Assembly: GCA_028023455.1 (NCBI GenBank)
Contig: JAQFVV010000014.1
Location: 4,713,336 to 4,777,335, forward strand
Direction of reading: 5' to 3'
DNA length: 64,000 nucleotides
Source: Epiperipatus broadwayi
Lineage: Eukaryota > Onychophora > Udeonychophora > Euonychophora > Peripatidae
Shown here: in pieces, positions 22,855-32,515 of the stretch
Position numbering within the stretch: position 1 is the stretch's first letter
Layout: every line of letters begins with the position of its first letter
Made by a program: the position numbers and the translations under genes
Notes under the pieces: model-generated
What the model saw: only the letters and a program-made list of their open reading frames with translations
What the model was told of the DNA's origin: nothing
Database searches by the model: none

Positions 22855-22985
22855 TTCATAAAAAGTTCAAATGGCTAAAAGTGTTAGCATTGGGATGCAA
22901 TCCATGAACCTTGACCTCAAGAGTCCATTACTTTACTACTGCATCAAACAACACAGCATAATATAAATGACTTGGCCATTTAAAT
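22855..22985 (-). mobile_element. Possible tRNA-like SINE copy
   Basis: The minus strand carries AGTAGTAAAGTAATGGACTC followed by AAGGTTCATGGATTGCATCC, spaced like tRNA A and B boxes. Its relation to the copies at 24.4 and 27.1 kb is tentative. Confidence 0.3.
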
Positions 22986-24394
22986 GTGAAGATAATAAAA
23001 ATAATGCACACACATAAAATTAAATATGTATGATGTTAAAATATTTGACAAGTTTTTATTGATCTATTATTAATTGAATTACCAGCAAAGACAATATGGA
23101 TTTAGATATTTAATATAAAAGCAAATATCTTTCATTGTAAAGCAGAAGTCAGTTATATTTATGTGTACAAAAATATCTTGCTCACGAATGATTGCCTTTG
23201 TATGTTTTGAAATGCAGACTGTTCAAACTTGGCAGTCAACAGTGACTATATGTTATCTAGAAATTTTTTTTTTCAGTTTTAACTTTATAAATCACACTAA
23301 ACATGATAGTATTAGTGGATGAAACAAAATGGAAGAATTGGATTTATATTTTAAAACTAATGAGATATCATTGTGGCAATATATTATTAGCCAAACTTTT
23401 AAATTGTCAGATAGGAAGAGTTTAATTTTCCATTTTATTTACCTCCTAGTTAAAAGTAGATTCATACCCAGTTATTAAAACATATTGGAAGGCTAGGTGA
23501 ATTAGTTTGGGTTAAATATCAAAAATAAAAGTCTAAATCTAATTGAAATGTAAAAAATAAAATTATTTATGCAGTTTGGATTCAAATTTTAAATTATGGG
23601 CATGACAGAAAAATATGCTATGATTCTGCTGCAAAGGTTAATGGTAATATATATGACACTTTAATAGAAGTATTTAATGAAGTAACAAGTAGTAATAATA
23701 TATGACTTTTTAATAAAAATATTAAAAGACATATAGTAGATTTTCCTCTAATCAAGCTTTTATAAAATAAATAAACTAATGATTTAAATTCAGCAGCAAA
23801 TCAACTAAAAATAATCAAAACTTATATTGTAGAATGAAGATATGGGAGTATTTTAAATCAATGTTGATAGGCATTACTAAATTGGAAGAGAAGGTGGCCA
23901 TTATCAGTGTTTGAAAAACTATATAAAATGAAAAAATGGCAATTTGAATATAAAACCTCATAAATGTCATTGCAGGAACCAAAACAAAATTTCAAAAGTA
24001 CTATGTTGTCTTACTCAGGATTATTTACATGGTTTCTTTTCATTCACAGTTTAGTGCAGAGATCAGCTCATAAACCCAATGTGGCTCTTTGATCCCAATC
24101 TCATGCCCCTGTATCAGATAAATATAAACAAATTTTTATTTTCACTTGTAATTTCTATATAAATATTTTGATAATTCTAAGAGAGAAAAAAAATGCACAT
24201 CACAACAATGTTTCTTAAATTCTGCTTTATTATACAATAATAATTATTGTATCTGATGAATATTGAAATATTAGAAATCTGTGAATAACTCAAACTGTAA
24301 AAGTATTTTTTTTATTATTTTTAAGATAATTTTTATTTTCATTAGAATGTATAAATATATCACTTTTCTTGTGGCTTTTTAAATGGAGATGAGA

Positions 24395-24530
24395 TATAAA
24401 CAAATGGCTCTAAAGTCCCCCCCCCCCAGATTAGTAGATTTTGGGTTCAAAGATCATGGATTATATCCAGCTCTGTCACTTCTGATATTTAAACTTCATA
24501 TGACTTATTGAGCAATAAAGTCATTTGAAT
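24395..24530 (+). mobile_element. SINE-like repeat copy
   Basis: It contains TTTTGGGTTCAAAGATCATG (B-box-like), then CAGCTCTGTCACTTCTGA, and ends ATTGAGCAATAAAGTCATTT. The copy at 27.06-27.17 kb shares the order AGTTCAAGCTCCATAGATCA, TGCTTCCACTATG, TTGAGCAATAAATCCATT. Both have the same orientation. A dispersed family of about 110 bp is a reasonable reading. Confidence 0.45.
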
Positions 24531-25414
24531 ATATATTGTAATGATAATTGCCCTTTTATAACAAAATACTAATATACAACAATAAGCATATGTTATTTGT
24601 GAACTAAATTAGTCTAGAGTAATTATAAATATTTGACAGGCAACCACATACATTGGTGGAGTAACTATGCAATTTTTATCTTCAATTAACTGATTTATAA
24701 TAGTGACAGATAACATCCAAACTGGACACACCAAAGTGATAAGCTTTCATGCAGATCTGGCCATGTTTCCTAACTATTATACTTTCCACATTTATGATAT
24801 TATATAATAAAATAAAACAATATCTTAGAATTTAGATGAGAAATAAACAAACAACAAAATTATTAGTTATAACTGTAATTTTAACTAATACCAGAATGAG
24901 AATAATATAAAAAATTGTAATTTATCCACTCAACTTTGAACACTTTTTATTGTATATATAAATGCCAACCCAATCTGTCCAGCAGTCTTATTCAGAGCTA
25001 TAACATCATAAACAAAATACATACCTATATAAATAATACCATAAAATGTAAACAATACAATTAATAAAATTTAAAAATAAAAATAAAAAACAACATAAAA
25101 TATAACAAAACAATAAAATCGAAATATCTCTGAAGAAAACTGCAGAATAATCAAAACATAAGATTGTGTATGTATTTATGTACAATAAAAAAATTTTTGC
25201 TAAAAAGTGTTTAAAGTAGAGTGGATAAATTAGATTTATATAAGTTATTACAGCAAAATGAAGGAAGTGGTGAATTTGGTGATATAACAAATTGTATTTC
25301 CATATTTACATCTAAATATTTGTTTGGAGAACATATTTCACATCTAATTCTATGTTGACAATCATCATCATTTTATTATTGACCACTAATTTTAAATCAT
25401 TATAATTATTCCTG

Positions 25415-25840
25415 TAAAAATTGGTGTCACATCTAGTCTACTGATATAAGCTATCAACATCCATACTTCTGTCAGCAGGTGTATAAGCAACCCAAGCACC
25501 TAAATCAATGGAATGCATTGGTTCTGTCTGAAGTATTATAAAAACAATCTTTGGGATTAGGATTTCAATATTTGACTACAACTAGTTTTAAGTAGTCCTA
25601 ATTTGTCAACCATCTCTCTTATCACTTCTACTACAATAATATTCTGACTTTAAAGGTGATATCATTGGCTTGTAAAAAACATTTGGTTTAATCCTTTTAT
25701 CCAAAGCAGCAGAATCTCTTTTTTTTATGATAGAACCAACATACATACCATCATCACCAACTCTATTTCTTTGACTTACTATATTAATTGCTAAAAAAAA
25801 TTACGGTATGCAAATTTAATGTGACAATACTTATATTTAA
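25415..25840 (-). pseudogene. DVL: Dishevelled (DVL) retropseudogene fragment, PDZ domain and following linker
   Basis: The minus strand, read through three frames, gives consecutive dishevelled-like blocks. IVTLNLHTV (about 25825) is the start of the PDZ domain. QRNRVGDDGMYVGSIIKKRD then SAALDKRIKP (25785-25684) match the GDGGIYVGSIMKGGAVA.DGRI part. VIREMVDKLGLLK (about 25630-25587) matches the VLREMV.KPGPIKL part. QTEPMHSIDLGAWVAYTPAD (about 25530-25470) matches the post-PDZ TEP...IDP.AWV segment. Frameshifts separate the blocks and stops occur between them. The absence of introns across a region that usually spans several exons indicates a processed copy. Dishevelled is the cytoplasmic Wnt-pathway scaffold. 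This fragment lies inside a dynein intron and cannot encode it. The family call is firm; exact ends are not. Confidence 0.8.
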
Positions 25841-26149
25841 AAACATTGTAGATTGTAATACTAGTAAATAATAAGGTTAATCAGATCTTGTATTTCAGAC
25901 TTCTTAAAATCTTTTTTTCCTACAAGTATCTTATATTATTGATTAGTACTAGCAGTAATTTCTAATTTATTTGTTTAATTATACATTTTTTTAAAATCAT
26001 AATTTTTACTATTTGCATATGTAAAAGAATTTATTTAGTCACAAAAAATTATAAATTTACAATAATTTACTATAACAATTATTTAAATGTTACCTTAATT
26101 GAAATACAGGCTTATTATATACCTGTATCAATATATATGTAATATATAG

Positions 26150-26484
26150 GGTATATGAGCACAGACTTTCACACGACTCACCACTCTATCTTATGATACT
26201 GAGATACTTGAACACATATATGTCAAAAAGATAAATAATCACCAATATATGTATTTCATGCTAAACCAGCAATCATCAGTTAGTCTAAATTATCATATCC
26301 ACACATATATGCAATAAGTGCTCAGATATCTATTAAGATAGCCAATCTTCATACTTTAATGGACAGGCTTCAATTCACTCCACACTCCAACTCTTCAACT
26401 GTCCATTCAATTGAAAAGTTGATGATGGAATGCTCAAAGGCCACCCTGAGACTAAGATTCTTGTCACACCCATGTATTTCAGTT
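26150..26484 (-). repeat. Inverted repeat, left arm, carrying a hammerhead-like motif
   Basis: A ~335-bp arm runs from GGTATATGAGCAC to ACACCCATG and is the inverted copy of 26575-26902. A 90-bp spacer separates the arms. The hammerhead-like motif (26234-26300) reads on the minus strand. No protein-coding content. Confidence 0.85.
26234..26300 (-). ncRNA. Hammerhead-like ribozyme motif, family B, left arm
   Basis: Minus strand: CUGAUGA (26279-26273), stem II UGCU/AGCA with loop GGUUU, GAAA (26257-26254), short stem III (AUA/UAU), U16.1 and A17 (26247-26246), then UUGG (26245-26242). The stem I base CUAA pairs with UUGG. A second helix beyond an internal loop pairs AUAAU with AUUAU. The first stem II pair is a U-U mismatch, which is atypical. 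Confidence 0.55.
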
Positions 26485-26574
26485 ATTATATAGTAGAGAT
26501 GTCTGCCCATTCTTTGTATATGTATTAAATGGATTATGTCCTGTACATGAGGGGTCAGACTGACTTTAGGTCAA

Positions 26575-26902
26575 CATGGGTGTGACAAGAATCTCAGCCT
26601 TAGGGTGGTCTTTGAGCATTCCCTCATCAGATTTTCAATTGGATGGACAGTTGAAGAGTTGGAATGTGGAGTGGATTGAAGCCTGTCCATTAAAGTATGA
26701 AGATTGGCTATCTTAATATATATCTGAGCATTCATTGCATATATGTATGGAGATGATAATCTAGATCAACTGATGATTGCTGGTTTAGCATGAAATACGT
26801 GTGTGTATTGGTGATTATTTATATTTTCAACATATATGTGTTCAAGTGTCATGAGATAGAGTGGAGAGTGGTAGGTCATGTGAAAGTTCGTGCTCATATA
26901 CC
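26575..26902 (+). repeat. Inverted repeat, right arm, carrying a hammerhead-like motif
   Basis: Inverted copy of 26150-26484 with scattered substitutions. It begins CATGGGTGTGACAAG and ends GTGCTCATATACC. The arrangement is minus on the left and plus on the right, like the 2.9-4.8 kb array. Confidence 0.85.
26750..26818 (+). ncRNA. Hammerhead-like ribozyme motif, family B, right arm (best copy)
   Basis: CUGAUGA is at 26770-26776. Stem II pairs UGCU (26778-26781) with AGCA (26787-26790), with a GGUUU loop. GAAA is at 26792-26795. Stem III AUAC/GUGU has a 2-nt loop. U16.1 and A17 are at 26804-26805, with predicted cleavage after 26805. Stem I: UCAA (26766-26769) pairs with UUGG (26806-26809). 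After an internal loop (UAGA opposite U), AUAAUC (26756-26761) pairs with GAUUAU (26811-26816). The U-U at the base of stem II is the main deviation. Stem I pairing is kept in both arms despite base changes (UCAA and CUAA both pair UUGG). Confidence 0.6.
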
Positions 26903-29187
26903 TTAAATGTTATATGTTATTTGCATTGTTGTGATTTCTTTCTTGATATCTTTTTCTCATTTTAAGTTTTCAATATAATTAATACCATACTTATAGAAAA
27001 AAATTTAAGTGCCTTAGAATAAGTTGTTGTTTTTTTAGATTATAAAAATATAAGATGTCCCACATGATTTGGTAAAGTGGCAGATTCTAAAGTTCAAGCT
27101 CCATAGATCATAGCCAAGCTGTTGCTTCCACTATGCATTCTTGAGCAATAAATCCATTCAGTTACTTTTATAACAGTTAAAACAACTTTATTTGAAAAAA
27201 AAATATCCATTTAAAAAGATAATGTAGCAATTTTAAAATACAAATACAATTTACTGTAGTAAGATTTTGTTTTTGTTTATTGTAATTGAAAGTTATATAC
27301 TGCATAATAAATACCTGATGGGATGGACATAATACAACAATTAAAACATAAAAAATTAATTTTTAAATCTAAATATAAGATTAGTTTTTAGAATAATTAT
27401 GTTAATGGAGTGGTATAAGCAATGGCAAGCTATTGAAAGTAGTGATCAAGTATTCAAATGTTCTCAGACAGTGAACTTAATACATACCTTATGTTTGAAT
27501 GCATTTTATTGGAATATGGGTTTAAAAATAAAGCAATATAGCTTTAAATATCACATCATAGAACTATTTATAATATAATTTTTAATATGTTAAATTGGAG
27601 TGTGTGAGGAATTATCATTTATAGCATACTAGACCTAATAATATATAAACGTATTAATTGCTGAATTGTATCAATTACAGTTTCAGGTAGATAATGTATA
27701 TAAAATCAGAATAAATATGTCCAGTATTCCACAATTTATTTTAATTATTCAGTTTACCCAATATGATAAACAAACACAGCTCTCTACTTCTATCCATAGT
27801 AAGCTTGAGCAATCATTAATTATTAGATAATTTATTGCCTTTAAGTTCTCATCCTAAATTAGTTTCTAGATTTTTTATTTTATAATGAAACTTTAAAATT
27901 CAAAATTAGAAACAATTCAATCAAACAACCATAATTACATTTTGTTATTCAATCTAAAACCTTTAATTTAAAACAGTCTAAAATTGCAAATCCAACATAC
28001 TTGAGCAGGTATATAGATTTTTCATTATAGTATCTATACATTTTAGTGTGTTCAGTTCTTTATTAACTATAGTTAAAGCAAATTACTTACTTCAACTTAC
28101 ATGATGTAACTACAAATTGATTTAAATTTTAAATTTTAACTTAAATAAAAAAATGTAGTTAAAGGTGTTTGTAGTGTGTTTAACTGCATTGCTTCCAATT
28201 TAAAATCCCAAAGTCTCATTGATAGTGACAAACGCCAGAAACTTGTCAGAAGATAATGATTTAAATACAGGAAACTGTCTGGTAATCACTGAGTACCCAA
28301 GCTTACAGTAGATAGCTGTAGAGTAGGAGGCATCTCTTGTTTATTCCAAATTTACTATCTATATGTAGATGTACAGACACATACACTCACGTCAATGTCA
28401 AAAGTATTAGTGACAAGCAATTTTCTAAATAATAAAGTAATATTTATAAGAAATCATCTAATATTCATATATAACTTTTTCAAATACATTTTTAAACACC
28501 AGTAGTTAAATAAATTATCAGGAGTGATAAATGTCAAATGCATCCTTGAAAAACAATTATCTTGATATCAAAACTAATGAAAACGACATGTAAAATTCAA
28601 ATGTACATCTGACAATTTTAATACGGAATTCCACTATCAATTCTTAATCATTAATGACATGCAGCTTCACTTTATTATACTTTTCTTCAAATAAAAAAAA
28701 AAAAGACATATTTGACATTATTTAGACAAATATTCAAATCACGTATTTATATATTATAGTGATTTTAAAAGTACTGAAGATATGACAGGTTGTCACTTAT
28801 GATCTAAATATGAAATAATATCGCACATTACATTTTTCAGTCTTCTAGTGATCTACTCAAAAAGCAAAACGAGGCATATGCATACAAGCCATATGATTTT
28901 AAAAAATCTCTCAATTTATTAGCTTAAATGGATCGTCAGATTTTTATATAAATTTTAAAAAAATATTTGTGTTTAGTTTTTAATTACATACAACTATCAA
29001 CCAATACAGTAATTAATTTTTTCAGAAAGTATAAAAACTGGACAGAAACTAGTTCCTATTTGCAGGAGAAATACTATAGTAAAAGTTATCAAGTGGTAAA
29101 TAGAAATATAGGTGTTTGATATATATTTACCTAAAAAGTTCAAAAGTTATTCGTTAAATAAATTCATAGTGAGAGAAAATGGTGACT
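26903..29187. other. Intron sequence
   Basis: No gene is seen. A SINE-like copy lies at 27045-27175. The block 28190-28350 is slightly GC-richer but unassigned. Confidence 0.5.
27045..27175 (+). mobile_element. SINE-like repeat copy
   Basis: Shares ordered motifs with the 24.4-kb copy (see that entry), ending TTGAGCAATAAATCCATTCA. No clear target duplication was found. Confidence 0.4.
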
Positions 29188-29213
29188 TTAGGTGCTTGTG
29201 AACAAGCACCTAA
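29188..29213. repeat. Perfect 12-bp inverted repeat with 2-nt loop
   Basis: TTAGGTGCTTGT, GA, ACAAGCACCTAA. It is more GC-rich than the background and has no T-run or other terminator context. Confidence 0.8.
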
Positions 29214-32182
29214 GTTAGAGTTATTTTGAATTCCCAGTTATGCGTAAAAGAATCACCAGGGATTATGGAAACAAGCCATTACAACAGTGTCTATACGAAC
29301 TATAAAACCAAGCTATAAAGTTAATGTCATCTATATTTAATTGTTTGTATGCTATATATAATAATTTTATTTTCTTTATTTTAATATAGGGCCAAATAGC
29401 TTTAATTTAAGATTTATGAAATAAAAATAAAAGTAAATTTCTTTTATTAACTTGGATAAACAAAATCTATGAGATATAATCTTGATTATGAAATAATCCG
29501 ACCATTATAAATGGGACAAGATAGGATGTTACCTAATATATATATATATATATTCTGACATGCCATTTGTATATTCACTTCCGGGCAATATAATATTAAA
29601 TAAAATGGGTTAGCTCAGTTAACGATTACGTTTGGTTAAATACAAATAATTGATAAATAAAATATTCTGCATTATATTTAAACATTCTATTAGCAAAAAT
29701 AATGAAAAGGTTCAGTTTATAAAATAAATAAATATTTATTTATTATATCATGGGACTTGGAAGTGAAATACAGATTACAAGAAAGATTACATTGAGCCAA
29801 TATCCCATAGGATACTACCTCAATGGCATAAGAACACTATCTCCCTATTACTATCTCAAATAAATAAACTTATAGTATTCTTACGACTTTAATAAATCCT
29901 ACTCATTAAGATTAAACTAATAATTAAATCTTAATCTTTTATTTATAATAATTTAGCTCAATAAAATCTCATGTTCATAAAACTATTCTAAGTTAATCAA
30001 AATTACTGTAGTAAAACATGATAAGGGATTTTAATGTCATACTCTACTACACTTAACTAATTATAATAAATAATAATAATATTCTTCATTGGATGGACTA
30101 ATTTTATGTATCTTTTCTTTACTATAATTTTATTACCATAATAATAATAAGAAACTACTTTGATTATTTAAATATTCCCCCTCATCGCTATCAACCGTTT
30201 AATTTTTATTTTGTACAGCTATGATTATGAAGCCATAGAGCTTTGAAAGCGCTAAGCTTTAAATAAATTTAATAACATATAACTTCTTTAATGAGCGTTA
30301 TAAGCGCATAAGTATTGATATGATTACTTAAATAAATAAATTCCAAGAAATATTAGAATTCTTAAAAATAATACTTTATTTATTTCTGTGCAAAAATATT
30401 ATGTTTGATTCAATTATTCTGTGGGTATCATGCATTTTAATGGAAATGAAAACAGTCTGAACACACAAATTTTGAAAACAAATTTAACAAAGTTTTATTA
30501 TGACAATAAAATAACAATTTATTTACAATATTTACACTTGACATCCTAAATTTGCACAGTTATACATTTCTTATTAATTATAGTTATTAAAACAATCAAG
30601 AATTTATTTAAGTCTTCACTCTGACTTAATAATAATAATAATAATAATAAAACAACACAATTTTATTTATCTCTTTGTGATCAATCTTTATGATGAAATT
30701 ATATTTCTTTATGCTTATTTTAACATATCATATCTTTGAATATTATTTAACTATGCTTCCTTTTAAAAAAACATCCATTGAAACATAGTATGGAAAACAC
30801 AAAATATAACAGTATCGAGTATGGATCTTTTACTAAAACAATTTTTGTTTTGCAATGTTTAAAAAATACTATATAAAATATCTACTGTTAATTTATTACT
30901 AGACTATGTGGACATCGATGTTTACTACATTATGATTATTAAATACAATATATCCTACCTAACATTACTCTAATACTGAATAGCTGTAATCATTGATGTA
31001 TTCTTTATTATTTAAATAAATACAAAATTGTACCTATGCTTATTGTTTATATCATTTTGTTTTATAACATTATAACTTAAAAATATGCAATACTTATAAA
31101 AAATGAAATAAAATATTTAAAAGTTATTTAACATTTCAAAGAACAACTTTGCTTTATTTATTTTATTCCTGAAATTTATTTTATTTTCCAAAAACAAATT
31201 TAGAACATATTCTATGATTCTTTTTTCCTTTTGGGTCCATTGGATTTTCAATTCCAACTTGCACAAACTCTACTTCTTCTTACAAGTAAATGAACTTATC
31301 TTATTCAGACAATAGCATATCTTAAACTTTAAATTATTTATTATTTCTTTACAAAATATTCAATACTGTGCAATGTAGTTACTTTGGAAATCGACATAGC
31401 GAATAGATGCCTAGGGAAGAAAAAACTAGTCTAACTCATAGTACATATTGAATAAAAAATATCATGGCACAGTGTATCTATAAAAAATAGAGGCATGACC
31501 TATTCTGTCTAATGTTCTCCACTACTATTAATGATGTCAAAGCTATTTCTTCAGCTTTATTGAAACATCAATACTTAAAGAAAATAGACACTGTCCATAA
31601 ATAAATATATCAGTTACAGGGCATTGTTAACTGTACTGTATACTTAAGAAGATTACAAAAATACTATTTCTATTCCCCTATTATATCCTACCTTGATATC
31701 ATCTATTTGGTTTCGTGTTCTCCAGATTACTCCCAAAGTCAATATCTTAACAACATTTCCTAATAGATTTATCAAATCTTACATTGACAAATGACCAACT
31801 CACATATTCAAAATAATAAACAAAATTCAATTGTAATTAGAATGATTTCAATAATCTACAAGAAAAGTCTGCTTTACTTTCCTATCTCATATTCTTAAAC
31901 ATATACAAACTAGTCATATAAATACTTTGAATGTCCAATAATATTAAAGTTTTTAAAAGAATCATATAACTATTCCTCATCATGTTGTTATATTACTAAT
32001 ATGAAATTAAAGTATGCATATTCCCAAAAATAAATCCTAATCTCATAATTTAAATGTGTTGTACAAATGCATTTACATATAACTTAACATCCATACTTCC
32101 ATACATTATCATTTATTGGGAATCTGCAGAAAAGAAAAACAAAAAAAATACATCATAAAATATATCCATATTCATAACTATT
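29214..32182. other. Intron sequence, very AT-rich
   Basis: No assigned gene. It contains (TAA)8 at about 30627-30652. A minus-strand open stretch near 31195-31287 (reading EEVEFVQVGIENPMDPKGKK, after an AG) might be an exon of an unrelated nested gene but matches nothing I know. Confidence 0.4.
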
Positions 32183-32190
32183 ACCTAAGT

Positions 32191-32507
32191 CAGGGGTACC
32201 CAACCTTTTTGCACCTAAGAGCACATTCTATAATGCTGGTCAGGTGGCAGGCAGCATTTAGTTTTTCAATGTAAATGTATAGTTGGATATTGTTAATAAT
32301 ACACATAATGTACAAAAAAATATTTATTTCAAAAATAAAATTTTAACATTTGATTACAATATAATACAATAATTTACAAGAAATTTTAAAAATTAAATTT
32401 ATTTATATCAGATAAATAATTTTTTATTGTGTTCAGATAGTGGTGGGCACACATAAAATGGTCTGCAGGCATCATGGTGCCTGCGGGCATAGGGTTGGGG
32501 ACCCCTG
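32191..32507. mobile_element. hAT-type MITE with 8-bp target-site duplication
   Basis: A 317-bp non-autonomous DNA transposon. Terminal inverted repeats are CAGGGGTACCCAACC at the left and GGTTGGGGACCCCTG at the right. It is flanked by perfect 8-bp duplications, ACCTAAGT at 32183-32190 and 32508-32515. CAGGGGT...ACCCCTG ends with 8-bp duplications are characteristic of the hAT superfamily. It has no transposase coding capacity, so it would depend on a hAT transposase elsewhere. The intact duplication and termini suggest a fairly young insertion. Confidence 0.92.
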
Positions 32508-32515
32508 ACCTAAGT

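Larger units (their letters stand above)
21782..25409. other. Intron sequence with SINE-like fragments
   Basis: No gene is recognised. Apart from the SINE-like pieces listed separately, I see only AT-rich sequence, a C10 run at about 24417-24427, and unassigned text at 24000-24120. Confidence 0.5.

Noticed and set aside
26600-26640. A further CTGATGA on the minus strand of the 26-kb inverted repeat near CCCTCATCAG
   Set aside because: No GAAA at a workable distance and no stem II pairing. The other arm has GTTGATGA instead.
29605-29640. GGTTAGCTCAGTTAACG as a tRNA 5' half
   Set aside because: No B box or acceptor partner follows within tRNA length.
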